Source: Cristatella mucedo (taxonomy: Eukaryota; Bryozoa; Phylactolaemata; Cristatellidae). Taken from it: DNA of 64,000 bases. The stretch spans positions 2,696,001-2,760,000 of the forward strand of contig WPIO01000025.1 in assembly GCA_009760855.2 (NCBI GenBank), in the 5' to 3' direction. This document shows, one piece after another, positions 32,441 through 45,400 of the stretch (positions within the stretch are counted from its first letter, which is position 1; each line of letters opens with the position of its first letter). Below the pieces are notes generated by a model that did not search any database, was not told the DNA's origin, and saw only the letters and a program-made list of their open reading frames with translations. The position numbers were made by a program, and so were the translations under genes.

Positions 32441-35400
32441 ATTAATGTCGGCGTGCCAACCACCCTGGGTAAACTGGGCTTGTAGAGGACCGTGAGCTCA
32501 GAAATGTTTTACTAGCACGATACTTGCTTCTATAAATTGCAAGCAAAGCGATACTACCGAAAGCGGCGGAGCTCCAAGATGTTATTCAAAGCCACAATTA
32601 TCTCGCTAAAGCTACGAGTTCGTGGACTCTGGTAAATTCACTAAATGCATGAGCGGACCTTAGGCAACAAAAAGCACTAGAATGCATGTCTAGATAAATA
32701 TTTTGGGGAACGTTAAGTATGTTAAGAGGATTTCTTAGTGAGCTACTGACTACAGAGCAGCATGTCGATACCAATTTTCGAAAAGCAGCTGTCTACTTTC
32801 ACTGCATACGCACTATTGTGCAAATTATAGATAAATTACCCTGTAGGTGACCGCATATTTATGTATCTTGGAGTTTCGAGAGATATACCAATGAAGTGAA
32901 ATTGGCAAGTGACTCCTCGCGTCGGCACCAATATCGCACTATACCTTGGAATAAATGCAGAAACAAGTACGACTAGGTACGAAAGGAAAGGGATGATGAT
33001 TTGAGAGACATTAAAGTAGTGTCATCTAAATAAACCTCGCAATTTTTAGGTCTAACTTTGCACTGAAAGAGAATAAAATACGCTCAGAGAAAGCGTGGTT
33101 TCAGCCAGTTTACGACAGGCCCTCCTCTCAAAAGCGTTCTATCACCAGAATGTATAATAGCAATGTGTATAGCAATAGAAACAGCTGTATTATGACATAT
33201 ATTGTAATCGAAAGATGTTAAAATCTCTATTTTAGGGGTACGAGGAGTGCGATGGAACTGAGTAGTGCAACGCTTGCGAGAGGTTACCTGTAATATGGCT
33301 ACGTTAATTGGGTACGTAGCGATACCGGTTTGGTCTGCACTGCGATTGGCGACCAGTTAATGGCCCTTTCCTCAGCCTTCCTCGGATCATACCGTCACGA
33401 GACAATTTAACGGGCGCCACACATTGATTTTTAAGCTAACCTTTTGCAGATAACATTTGCGAGAGTACGGTCAATCAGATCTTCTTAGGTTAAACAGGAT
33501 ATGTATCATCCATCAAATGCGAATCATCTGATAAAGGCCCTGGCCCTTAATGATGAATCACTCCGGAAGCCAGCTGGTCAATGTAGACTTTATGATGCAG
33601 CTAGTCTTGATAGTCTTGCTATTGATGCAGCTAGTCGTCGCAGGCATGACGGGACATCGCAGGCTACGATGGGGCATCGAAGGGCATAATGCCGATTCGG
33701 TGAGTATTCCTAACTGGAGCAGAGAATTTTCTATGGCAATGGACCTCAACTCCTAGCTTCTTCTAGGCAGGCTCATACAACGCTTGGCATGGATGGCACA
33801 GCAATGTGGGCAGGCAGCGGCGAGACAAGCCCGTCTAAGCCCCATGTGCGAACGTGACCTAGAGCCGACGCATTGGGCTCTTAACACAGCTCGCTGGGAA
33901 TTTAAAGAGATGCGCAGCTTCCAGTGCAGGTGCTCGGACAAAGTACTCGGAGCTTCTTTGTCGACGGTTTCGTTTCGGCAGCTTTGTGAATCACCTAGAT
34001 GCAAAGCAGCCTCACTGATTTGGTAGCTTAAAGCCAACGGGGCTGGGTAGGGTTATTGGAAACTTTTCCTACTTCCGGCGATCGATCCGAGAGTTTTCTT
34101 GTTGATAATTCTCGCACAGCCTCGGGAGATGAAATTTGGCAGGTGCTAGAGAGAACTTGAGCTGCGAAGACAGCGTACCTATAGGGGCGTGCTTAAACTT
34201 GCTAGAGAACTGCAACTGTGCCGCCAGCATGCATGCATTGTAGTGCTCGTATTTACTTAAGAAACCTACGAGCAGCCTCGCTTGCATTAGACAAGACCGC
34301 GGCTCCGTCTGAACCACGTTAGCATTCTAATGCACATAGTTCGCGGAAATTCGTGGGCTGTCGAGACGCAAACTCCAGCCAAGTACACTTTGCTTATCAA
34401 TGTAGGTCAATGAAATAAGTGACGGTCGTAAATACGCAACCCACCACGCAGTTCCATCCACAGTGACGTCACTTGAGGACCTTTTAGATTGCTCCTACGC
34501 GCAGACTTTTCAAGTTAGCTTACGTATAACACATCGTAGGCAAGCTGGCCTTGTAGACAACGAGAGCTGCGAGTTCTGTCACATGTCGTAATACCCCGCT
34601 GCCTGGGTTACGGCACGTGCTGGAATGAGATAGCTATAGCTTTCTACAGACGTTTGTTTCCAGTTAAACACGTTCGTTGGGTCGTCGGAGTGTACGCACG
34701 AGTGTGTGTCACTGGCGTGTGCATGCAGGCGAGCCAGCGCCTGTCTGTTCATAGGTCCGCAAAGCCGAATGGAGTCAAGTCATGTTGTACCAGATATTAT
34801 TTTCTTGATGCACTAAGATCCAACGCAGGTTGCCGAGTGCATACGACATGTGATGCTAGCTAGAGCCGGAGCCCGTTTCCCTGTTCCGCACGGTATTTCC
34901 TCTCGAAGTTTAACGGAATTACATTGGCCAAGCTACCTGTGCATTTTTAAATACTCGGATAACGCTATAGCGCGATACCAATCCACCTTAATCTTAGTCA
35001 GACTTTAATAATGTTCTTGAGGAAATGCAGAAACCTCGCTTTTCCACTACAGCTCTGCCAAATGTTAATTAACTGAAGCCAGTTAAAATGTATGGAAGCC
35101 GAGTAAAAAATTCAAGTAAGCGATGACTAAAAAACAATTGCTAACAGTCTTTCAGCAAGGCATACTGTACCTTTTGAATCAACTAGCTGCATGCTTTCAA
35201 AAAGAGTTCCGGAGTAGTCGGCCAAAGTCTCCTACTTAGAACAATAATGCTCTATTAATGCAACTTCACCCAAACGCACCCGCCATAGCTGCCGCCGGCA
35301 GTAGGTTTGCTAACAATAATTTCTTTTGCATGGGGTCCTAACAGAACTGATTCTCTACTCAGATGCTTTGCTGCTCAAGACAATCACCAAGAACTAATGA

Positions 35401-35457
35401 CAAGCAAGGTATGCTTCCGAGGCAAGCATGCAAACGCACACAAGAATCATAAAATGA
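32441..35457. other. 3 kb with no recognised feature
   Basis: Mixed-composition single-copy-looking sequence. Frames up to about 94 codons exist (for example around 33753-34037) but none shows a domain, internal duplication or repeat match. Confidence 0.3.
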
Positions 35458-35458
35458 C

Positions 35459-35520
35459 ATATATATAAAGTGCCGTCAGGGAACTAAATATATTTCTATG
35501 CTATTTGCATATACTGTACT
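35459..35520 (-). mobile_element. SINE-2 tail fragment
   Basis: ATATATATAAAGTGCCGTCAG, GGAACTAAATATATTTC and TATTTGCATATACTG match the SINE-2 tail at 15431-15495 (AGCGCC, GAGAACTAATTATAC, TTTGCATATACTACG). The tRNA head is absent. From 35521 to 36299 nothing else is seen, apart from a C run at 36066-36076. Confidence 0.55.
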
Positions 35521-36298
35521 GAAAGCATTTCGACAACGCTCGCAATGACAAGCACTGTGTCAGCACGCGATGACAGTGCTATCATGCTAAGAGAAGCGTG
35601 AAAAAGTGCACACGAGTGCACTCAGGGTCTCTAGTTAGAAGAACATTCTCTCCCGGTCAGTAACCAGTACTGAATCGTGCTCGGATAAGCACTCGATGCA
35701 CACAGAAAACGACATGCAAAAGCATATCACTCTTGCCCTTAGTTATGACGTGCATGCAGTTTCGTAATGCAAGCAACACAAAAGACAATTTCTCAGACGG
35801 AGAAAAGGCAAAAAAGTGCAGGGGAGGTTTATTACCCCTAATTTCTTGATAGTAGTTGGAGATATGACCAGATGTAGCTACACTATGAATACAGCACTAA
35901 GTTCGCACTCTCATTGCATGATAGCTGCCTTCGCTAGTCAGCCGTGACAAAGAATTCTATTCCGATCAAGCAGTGCAGTGCAGCTGACTATGCACTGCAA
36001 ACGTTGCCCTAAAATCCCGTAGATTGACGTCCACCATATACCCCTGCTCGATTTCGCCTGCCTACCCCCCCCCCCCGCGCCACGTTGATTAATCCCATTA
36101 ATCCCCCTCCCTTCAGCTCATCCGTTGCCTTTTCTTTTTCATGTCTCCGGTCAGAAACATATGTAAAATAAATTTGTCACACATGATTATCACTTGTACT
36201 AATGAGGCCACGAGTGACCTTAACTTGAAATTCATATCCCAATCAAACAAGACAACTATTACTCTAGACCCTATTTCCGCTGTCTTGCTTCTAGGATG

Positions 36299-36433
<135 letters not shown>

Positions 36434-36434
<1 letters not shown>

Positions 36435-36568
36435 TTATTCATTTGTTTAGCACCCTAAGAGAACTTAATATCTATTCAGGCGCTTCACAAACGCCACGGA
36501 GCTCGAGCCTACGACCCTGGCCAGGCCTTACTTAATGCACCTTAACAGCTAAACCAAACCAGCTAGAA
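36434..36568 (-). mobile_element. SINE-2 copy 3
   Basis: Minus strand: AGCTGGTTTGGTTTAGCTG head, TCGTAGGCTCGAGCTCCGTG B-box region, then GAAGCGCCTGAATAGATATT, AAGTTCTCTTAGGGTGCTAA and the tail leading into the microsatellite. It matches copy 2 at 21985. Confidence 0.83.
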
Positions 36569-36589
36569 CTGCTGCTGCCTTGCATAAAT

Positions 36590-37710
36590 CATCAAGTCCT
36601 GCTTGAGCGCTTTTCATCTCGCCTGGGCATCACTGGCATTGCTATACAATGGTTCAGGTCCTATCTCAGTGGCAGTCTCGAGAGTATTAAGGTGAATGGA
36701 TACAAATCTTCCGAGGTACCCCTGAAGTATTGGGTACCTTAGGGCTCCGTGCTTGTTCCAGTTCTGTTCACGGTTTGTACTCTCCCTCTTGCCAATGCGA
36801 TTTTCAAGCTCAATCTAGGCTTTCACTTCTATGCGGATTACAATCAGATGTACCTTTTAACCCTCCCAGCCTTAGAGCACGTTGAATTCTCTCAACTCCT
36901 TTGCTGCATGGGATAATGACATCCCCACATGGATATCAGCAAATTATTCTAAATTAAATGATGATAAAACCAACTTACTAGTTATGGGCAAACCAAGTGT
37001 GATTCGGAAATTTGAAATGCTGACGCTCAAAATTGGCTCTGCCAGCATATCTCCTGTTGAATCTGCACGAAATCTGGGTGTCATCTTCCAAAGAGATCTT
37101 TCGATAGACGACCGCATCAGCTTCACAATCAAGTCTGCTTACTTTCAGCTAAATAGCAATTCTTAAAATTCGGGGCTGTTTAGATAGGGATACCACACCT
37201 AAGTTTGTCCATGCATTTGTGATATCCCGTCTTGACTTCTGTAACTCACTGCTTGCTGGTCTACCGGCATGAGCAATCATGCGCTTACAGCTGGTGCAAA
37301 ACTCTGCAGCTAGGCTTGTCTGTCGTGAGCCTCGCAGTTGCCACATCACACCTCTTCTCGCTGACCTGCACTGGCTACCAGTCAAGCAACGGATTGACTT
37401 CAAGGTTTTGTCGCTCACTTTAAGGTCCCTTTATTCTTTGGCTCCAGCCTACCTATCAGATCTACACCCCACTAGACCAAACTTCGTACCACCTGCTGAT
37501 GCGTGCTGCCACTTCTGCATGCTGCAACTAACCAAACTTGCATGCTGACCTTGTGCATGTCACCCCTAACCATGTTATTCATGTTGTTTATTGAGCATGA
37601 TACTACTCACCATTCGATCGTGCTTCCTTTGCAGCAAATGTAAAATGCCTAGAAAAAGATTAAGTTCTCTAAGGGTGCTTAATCAATTGTATTGTTATTA
37701 TTATTAAACT
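36590..37710 (+). mobile_element. LINE-A copy 10, decayed
   Basis: Starts at HQVLLERFSSRLGITGIAIQ (RT palm approach) and runs through WFRSYLSGSL, a damaged catalytic site (HFYADYNQMYL), FSKLNDDKTNLLVMGKPSVI (36882-37166) and SLLAGLPA to [20 protein letters not shown]. Part of the C-terminus is deleted near 37490. The 3' UTR, hairpin (AAATGCCTAGAAAAAGATTA) and (ATT)n tail are present at 37640-37708. Confidence 0.9.
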
Positions 37711-37734
37711 AACATTGGAAATGTGTCATTAACT

Positions 37735-39455
37735 TCAGTTTATTTTCACGTAGCTTTCAAAAAGGCTTTAGTCAGGCCGCTGCTCAAAAGCCAACACTAG
37801 ACCAAACGAACTTTACCAACTTCCGCCAGTCTCCCTTCTAACTTTCCTGACACAGACACTGAAAAAGTTGTGGCAGACCAGCTGAACTCTATTGAACTAT
37901 GCTATACTAAACTATATTAAGTATATTGAAACTTCTAACCTTGCCATTAAGTTCCAGTCTGGTTTTAGAGTTAATCATTCCACAGAGTCAGCATTGCTTT
38001 GGGTGTATAACGACCTTCTTAGGAATGCAGACCTGGCGAGATTCTTTGCTTGTTCTGTGCTTGCTCTGTGCTTGTTTTGCTCGATCTTTCGGCAGCTTTT
38101 GATACCATCGACTCCCAAGTCTTTCTCGAGACCCTCTCATCTCGCCTCGACATTACTGGAACTGAGCTATTATGGTTCAGGTCCTTTGTTAGTGGAAGAC
38201 TCCAGAGTATTGTTGTAAACTGATAAAGACCATCCGAAGGAATCACTGAGGTGTGGGGTACCTCAGGGCTCAGGGCATGGTCCGGTTCTTTTTGCGATTT
38301 GCACTCTCCTTCATGCCTATGTGATTGCCAAGCACAATCTAGGTTTTCACTTCTATACAGATGACACTCTGTTGTACCTTTGCTTTTAATCCTACCAGCC
38401 CTCTAGCACGTCCAATTCTCCCAACTCCGTTGCTGCATGTATTGATGATATCGCACGTGGGTGGTAGCAAGCGTTCTTAAGGTGAACGATGATAAAATCA
38501 ACTTACTGGTTTTGGAAAAACCAACTGTGATTAGGAAATTGAAAATCTACCGCTCAAAGTGGCTCTGAGGGCAAAGTGGCTCCTGTTGAATGTGCACGAA
38601 ACCTGGATGTAATGTTCCAAAGTGACCTTTCATTAGACGACCGTATCAGCTCCACGATCAAGTATGCCTACTTTAAGCTAAATAACATTGCTGATATTCG
38701 GCCTTGCTTAGACAGTTCTACTACATGTAAATTGGTCCGTGGATTTGTGACATCCAGTCTCGATTTCTATAACTTACTGCTTGCAGGTCTGCCGGAGCAT
38801 GCAATAAGGCCCATTAAGTTAGCATACAATAAGGTGCATTAAGTGGGTACAAAACTGTGCAGTAATGCTTGTCTATTGTGATCACCCCAGTTGCAACACC
38901 TCACCACTTCTCGATGACCTGCACTGGTTCCATGTAAAGCAACGCATCGAATTCAGGGTTCGGTCAATAATTTTTAGGTTTCTGTATTCTTTGGTTCCAG
39001 CCTACTTATCAGATTTAGTCCCTCACGAGGCTAAGCATCGTATCACTCGCTTTTCTGAATCTAATCGCCTAGCTATATCTTTTATGAACCTCACATTTTT
39101 TGGAGACCATGCCTTCTGTTTGTATTGTCCCAAAGCCTGGAACTCGATTTACTAACGTCAGGAAATCCCTGACTTGACTACACTTAAAAATAAGCTAAAA
39201 ACGCATTCATTTATCGAGACATGGGTTCACGCGATTCGGCCATTGCGCAATTATACATTCTGACACTGCACACTGCCACTAACCATATTTGCACACTGAC
39301 CCTGTGCATGTCACCTCTAACCATGTTATGCTTGTTGTCATTGAGCATGCTACCACAAACCACTTAACCGTGCTACCTTTGCAGCATATGTAAAGTGCCT
39401 AGAAAGAGATTACGTTCTATGAGGGTGATAAAAAATGTTTAATTATTACTAAATA
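37735..39455 (+). mobile_element. LINE-A copy 11, long but decayed
   Basis: Contains RT regions further 5' than most copies: AFKKALVRPLLKS (about 37755), then TDTEKVVADQLN, KFQSGFRVNHSTESALLWVY (37945-38010; the S-G-F-R-x-x-H-S-T-E motif), the FDTIDSQVFLETLSSRL region and a YTDDTLLYLC catalytic segment near 38357 (frames shift). The C-terminal half follows (LDDLHWFHVKQRIEFRVRSI; NLTFFGDHAFCLYCPKAWNS). It ends in a weak hairpin and an ATTATTACT tail. It follows copy 10 in tandem. Confidence 0.9.
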
Positions 39456-40559
39456 AAAATAAATTCTAACCTGAAATCTCTTTCGCAAGAAGTTGTTCAA
39501 ATATTCCCGTTTTAATTCGCATACTTTGAAGTGCTCAATTAAAGAAAAAGCTACATTTTTTGTTTGTGAAACAAGAAATTCTTAAATCGTGGAAAACATC
39601 CATTATGGGTAGTTTACGTAGTTACTTTTAAAGTTTGTGTTAGCTTTTTCGATCTGCAAGAGTCGATAAAGACTTGCTGATATCCATGAACTATGAATTC
39701 TTTATAGATTGATGAACCAGAATATTAAGACTTGAGACTAGCTGCTTGGCTTTCTTAAATTTAAAAATGCCTTGACTTCTTCATCTTGCACAATAATTTA
39801 AATAACTATTAGCTTAACTTCCTTTTGAGTTTACTCGGAGAAAATTATCCTTTTAAAAAGTAATCACAACGCTAAATACCATGCTCCTCGTGGTATGTGG
39901 CTTATCCTAATAGGCGTTTCCGGCCTTGGCTATTGGCGAGACTATTCCTACGTCTGTTCTTTTGTTGTGTGCCTGCGCCAGCTCACGAGTGCCCACACCT
40001 GCGCCAGTGCACGTCATGTGCACATGTTACAATGGCATCTCTCTGGTCTTACCCTAATGTCAAGCAAGATGAATGGCAATTGTAGAAGCGTAAATACGAC
40101 GTAATACGCAAGAGAAAAGCAAATGCAGTGCAGTCGTGAAGACGGCTGCAGAGAAAGACAAACAGTGAGAGTAAGGGGGCATGGTTGTCGTCTTAGACTA
40201 ACCAAACTGGGGATTGTCTGCAATTGCACTGTCGAAATCAACGGCTCTGGGTTTACTACCAAACATTTAGGCCAGCCTTGCACGCTACCTGCAATGCGGG
40301 TATCGTCGAGTAACTCAAGCGCATACATAACTGTGCCAGCTGCGCTATTATAATGGGATCAGACTTTTTATGACCCGCATCGCAGATGCAGATGGAAATT
40401 AAAAGGCAGCTGTTGAAGCTTGTCAAATTAGCTCTTATTTCTTGCCGCTTCGTATCCGATCTCTCTTTCAGCTAATGATCTTGGGAAATCCAGCGGTAGT
40501 TGGAGCCCATTGAGAAGGCCTCTGCTCAGCGTAGGAACGCTCTGGGCAGATTAAGATGC
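39456..40559. other. 1.1 kb with no recognised feature
   Basis: AT-rich to about 39860, then mixed. Short frames on both strands have no support. Confidence 0.3.
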
Positions 40560-40566
40560 CGCACGA

Positions 40567-40870
40567 TTAAGACAGAGAGACAGAGAGAGAGACAGAGACA
40601 GAGAGAGACAGAGAGAGACAAAGAGAGAGACAAAGAGGGAGAGAGAGGGAGAGGAGAGAGAGGAGATAAAGAGAAAGATAGAGAGAGATGGTGAAAGGGG
40701 CAGAATAAAAGAGAAGGAGACGGAGGGAAAGAGAGAGAGAGAGAGCGAGAGAGAGAGCGAAATAAAGAGATAGAGAGAGGGAGAGAGAGAAAGAGGTGGA
40801 TTGGTGGAATGAGAATGGAATGAGAAGTAGGGAACGAAAGAGAGAGACAGAGAAAAAGAAAGGGAGGGAT

Positions 40871-40915
<45 letters not shown>

Positions 40916-40978
40916 GGACACAGAGAAAGAGAGAGAGATAGAAAGAGAGACAGAGAGAGAGAGAGAGACAGAGAGAAG
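40567..40978. repeat. (GA)n imperfect microsatellite
   Basis: About 410 bases of GAGAGA with CAGAGA, AAAGAGA and GGGAGA variants; purest at 40874-40912. Long Arg/Glu and Ser/Leu frames over it are artefacts. Confidence 0.96.
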
Positions 40979-41436
40979 CTCGACGACGCCGAGTGTGTGC
41001 TAGGTAACCAAACCTCATGCATGCAGTGAGTCTTTTTTCGGGCCTCTGAAGCTTTTTCGCGGTGCATCCACAAGGACGGTTGCTGAGTCCTCGGCAGGCA
41101 CCGGCACCCAACGCTTAGAAGAATCGATCGCTCACGGTCGTCGGCTGCTGCCTATCGAGTTTCCCATCGAGCGAAACAGGAGTGACTCGCAACACCACCA
41201 GTTGTACTACTAGAACTAGCGTCTGGCTTGCAGCAGACGCCGCTGCAGGGAGAGCTGCGGAGACAGAGGCGGGAGATTCAAAAAAACAGAGCGACTTGAT
41301 GCCACTTGAGGCTTGGCCTGACCCGATGAGGCTTGGCCTGGCCCGTGATCCGGACCTAAAAGAGCAAAGCCGGGCTTCCCCAACTAATGCCGTAGCCCGT
41401 CACTCAGCTACCCCCTCCGCGACCTGAGAGAGCCTC

Positions 41437-42134
41437 TTTTAATAATAACAATAGTAATGCACTTGATAAAGCGCCCTAAGAGAACTCAATCTCTTTCAAT
41501 GCGCTTTACATTCGCTGCAAAGAGAAATGCAATTGAATGGTGAGTAATATCACGCTTGATAATCAAACAACATGAATAACATGGTTAGGGGTGACATGCA
41601 CAGGGTCAGCATGCAAATGTGGATAGTGGCAGCATGCACAGTGTCAGCACGCATAAGCACATCAAGGACGAATCACAGGGACCCACTAAATGCTGTCCTA
41701 AATAGGTGTGTTTTTAAGTTCTTTTTAAATGTGGTCAAGTTAGGGAATGTTCTGACGCAGGTCGGAAGGGAGTTCCAGGCTTTGGGAGCAGACGAACTAA
41801 ATGCACGGTCTCCAAAAGATTTGAGGTTTGTACGAGGTATTTGTAGACTCCTGGATTCCAAAAAGCTGGTGGTACGATGCTTGGCCTGATGGGGGAGTAT
41901 ATCTGAGAGATAGGCTGGAGCCAAAGAATGAAGTGACCTAAAAGTGAGCGACGAAACCTTAAAGTCAATCCGTTGCTTGACTGGTAGCCAGTGCAGGTCG
42001 GCGAGAAGTGGTGTGATGTGGCAACTGCGACGCTCACGACAGAGAAGCCTAGCTGCGGAGTTTTGCACCAGCTGCAATCGCCTGATCGCACATGCCGATA
42101 GACCAGCGAGCAGTGAGTTACAGAAGTCAAGACG
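41437..42134 (-). mobile_element. LINE-A copy 12, 5'-truncated
   Basis: The minus-strand frame 42137-41673 encodes [60 protein letters not shown] and ends [14 protein letters not shown]. The full 3' UTR, hairpin (41468-41512) and AT-rich tail follow. The 5' break is at about 42134, inside the SRLDFC codons. The C-terminal frame is intact. Confidence 0.93.
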
Positions 42135-42589
42135 CATGTTTAGCAGTCCCGCCCGTCATGGAACCCTGACGGCACCCCAGCCTGCGGCTACAGGACTTCC
42201 GGAGGTAGCCATGGATGCAAGCAAATGGGCCATTACCCATAAAGTTGTCTGTTTCGGACTGAAACGGAATGAAACTCAAACTGAATGGGCGTGCATAGCG
42301 GCGAATCCGCATTGCCGTCGTTCTAGACAAAAATGAGCTATCAAATGCTATTAGAGAAAGAGAAACTTTGCAAGACCTCTCACGGAGCTTGGTGGCAAAC
42401 ATTAGACGAGCAGTTAAACAGTTTGTCTTAGACGGTGGTCACCAAGCAGTGGTTGAGACATGATTTCCATCCGGCGGGAAGTTTGCAAATATTTTATGTA
42501 GGGGGCAAGATCAGCAAGATTATCAAACAGAAGGGAATAGACTCTCAATTAATGAACAAATTATTGCGTAAAATCGTTGTTTTTATTCG

Positions 42590-42705
42590 ACACAAACTCG
42601 GCGGTTGCTCATTGAGTGAATCATAGAGAAATTCTTCGTCGGTCACGACGTCACTACGGTCACGGGGCGTAGGAATAGGGGGCGGCCCAGCTCGCTGCCC
42701 AGCTC
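42590..42705 (+). repeat. dispersed repeat R3, copy 2
   Basis: Similar to 13825-13940 (see that entry). Here it ends in a run of GGCGGCGGCGGCGG at 42708-42726. Other parts of 42135-43397 show nothing recognisable. Confidence 0.6.
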
Positions 42706-43397
42706 AAGGGGGCGGCGGCGGCGGCGGGCTCCAGCGACGCATGACGTTGATTACTTGTAGAACCCTTCCGGCTGCGAAAGCGCTAACACATTACCGTTCA
42801 GAATAATCTCTGTGTGCCACTAACGTAAGGCTACCGATGAGTGCTTGTGCCTCATTGGGTCTTTTTACAGGGTTTTATCGGGATTTTTACATTTAGTCCT
42901 GCAGTTCCTGATTGCTCTCATCCGGGACCGGCGTGTAGCCGAATAAGTGATGTCATCCCAACGTACTACCGAGTACCTTCAATGACGGGTCACTTGATAG
43001 ATTATCGTTGACGACAAAAGTGTCTAATAAAAACTCAATTGAAAATACTGCGACAAAAGCCAATAAATAACTACTAGCATCACAACCTTCTCCGTAGCGT
43101 TGCTACTGCAAGAATAATGTGCTTATTCAAGCACCGGCACCGGCTTATAGCGTAGTTTTTTCAAGTAATAGGGACTCATATGAAAGGAATCCTTTAGAAC
43201 CCAGCGTTTTAAAGTAAAAGCTACGGAAGCATCGGTTCCTTAAAGCAGAGATGAAACACAAATTATTCTTGCGAACTGTTACTAAAAAAGGGCATTCGAC
43301 TACACCCGCTCAAATTTGAAGTTAGTTCTATACCGGAAGCCTTCCAACTGCCCAGTGAAGATGCGCGCATGCGCACACTGATGTAGTAATGGATGGC

Positions 43398-44171
43398 AGC
43401 TTCATAACATTGCTAAAATTCGAGTTTGTTTAGATAAAGATACCACGTCCAAGTTAGTTCATGCATTCGTGACATCCCGTCTCGACTTCTGCAACTCACT
43501 GCTTACTGGCCTACCAGCATGTGCGATCAGGCGATTGCAGCTTGTGCAAAACTCTGCAGCTAGGCTTGTCTGTCGTGAGCGTCGCAGTTGCCACATTACT
43601 CCACTTCTCGCCGACCTGCACTGGCTACCAGTCAATCAACGGATTGACTGCAAGGTTTCGTCTCTCACTTTTCGGTCCCTTCATTATATGGCTCCAGCCT
43701 ATCTGTCAGATGCACTACCCCACCAGGCCAAGCATCGTACCACCCGCTTTTCGGAATCCAACAGTCTAGAAATACCTCATACAAACCTTAAATCCTTTGG
43801 AGACCGTGCATTTAGTTCATATGCTCCCAAAGCCTGGAACTCCCTCCCGACCTGCGTCAAAACATCCCCTGACCTGACCACATTTAAAAGGAACCTAAAA
43901 ACACACCAATTTAGGACAGCATTTAGTGGGTCCCTGTGATTCGTCTTTGATGTGCTTATGCGTGCTGACACTGTGCATGCTGCCACTAACCACATTTGCA
44001 TGCTGACCCTGTGCATGTCACCCCTAACCATATTATTCATCTCGTTTGTTTTTCAAGCATGATTTTACTTACCATTCAATTGCATTTCACTTTACAGCAA
44101 ATTTAAAGCGCCTAGAGAGAGATTGAGTTATCTGAGGGCGCTTTATCAAGTGAATTATTATTATTATTATT
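43398..44171 (+). mobile_element. LINE-A copy 13, young-looking
   Basis: A 774-base insertion flanked by ATGGC (43393-43397 and 44172-44176). Frame 43469-43939 encodes the complete C-terminus ([71 protein letters not shown]). The 3' UTR, hairpin and (ATT)n tail are complete. It closely resembles copies 6 and 9, apparently sharing one recent source. Confidence 0.95.
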
Positions 44172-44369
44172 ATGGCGTACTTACGTGCATTGCTATACGT
44201 GCGGGAGCCATACGGTGTAGAGTAAATGAAAAACTAGGTTAGGAGAAAGAAACCGAGCGAGAAGCTGGATGCGGGTCCCACGAATAATTGCGATACGCTG
44301 CGATGTACTGCAAAACATCTGCGATACAGTTTCCACTTCCACGATAAACGTCATAAAAAATGCATTGTA

Positions 44370-45260
44370 TTTTAAATTAAGCTAAGTAGCATTACGGGTT
44401 TACGCACCCAATTTCATGCAAATTGCGCTTGCCCGTTCTCGTGATATGACCTAAAATGGCCCGGGCCAGTCAGGCCCTTTAACACGTTCGAACGGCATTG
44501 CAGCTGCCATTTCCACAAAATTATTCACGAAACAGCAGTTTTAATTTCACACTATAGAAAACAGTATCTTAAGTTTATCTACCAAATTTCATGTGATTGC
44601 ACTTGCACGTTCCGATGTTATAGCCTCCAGTGGCCTGGCCCAGACACTACCCCTAAATAATTCAACTACAATACAGCTGCCATTTATACAAAAAGCTTCA
44701 GGCAATTTCGGTTTTTCTTTCAATTCAACTTTGGTTTTCATTTCAAATAATAAAAAATAGGGTTCAAGGATTACCCACCAAATTTCATGCGATTGTGCTG
44801 GCGCATTCTCTTGCTACGGCCTCCATTGACCAAAGTTCAAATGGGCAGCTCAAGCAATCAAACATCGATACCGCTGTCATTGCCGTAAAAAGCTTCGTGC
44901 AATATTGATTTTGATTTTAAGTTATAGAAAACAGTACTTCAAGTTTACCCGTCGAATTTAAGCCGATTTTGCTTGCACGTTCTTGGGCTATGGTCTCCGA
45001 TTGCCTGGCCCAAATGGAACACCTAAATAGCTGACCTGCGATAAAGCTGCCATTTGAACAAAAAGCTTCGCGAGGGCAACCTTTTTTGTTCAAGCAAAAA
45101 GCTTCGCAGTTTTGGTTTCAAATTATAGACAAAAGCTTTCCACGTTTACCCTCCGGATTTCGTGCAATTTCGTTGGCGCGCTTTCATGTTTTGGCCTCCG
45201 ATGGCCCGGGCCATTCGGCCACCCAACATAATCACCGGGGCCGTTCGGCCTCTCAGCATA
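44370..45260. repeat. five-unit diverged tandem repeat, unit about 175-200 bp
   Basis: The landmark ATTTCATGCGATTGCGCTTG and its variants recur at 44411, 44586, 44782, 44956 and 45157 (spacing 175, 196, 174, 201). Each is followed by a TTCTCGTGCTATGGCCTCCA-like block, a GGCCTGGGCCAG-like block and CAGCTGCCATTT, then an AAAAAGCTTCG...TTTCAAATTATAG block. Units are clearly diverged. The array ends about 140 bases past the GPCR stop codon. No ORF is conserved between units. Confidence 0.85.
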
Positions 45261-45400
45261 ATCTAACTGCTGCCGTTTCCGTTACAGGCGTTGCGAAACT
45301 GCGATTGCGAGAGTTCAAGACGTTCATTCAGCATCGACATTCAAGACGTCAAAGCGTCACTGTCGCTGCCACTCGGCTTCCGCTTGCTCTGCGTAGCCCG

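Noticed and set aside
40526-41111. ORFs of 131-186 codons, Ser/Leu-rich
   Set aside because: Antisense translation of the (GA)n tract.
44370-45260. CRISPR array
   Set aside because: The units are long, diverged and without uniform spacers; the window is eukaryotic.
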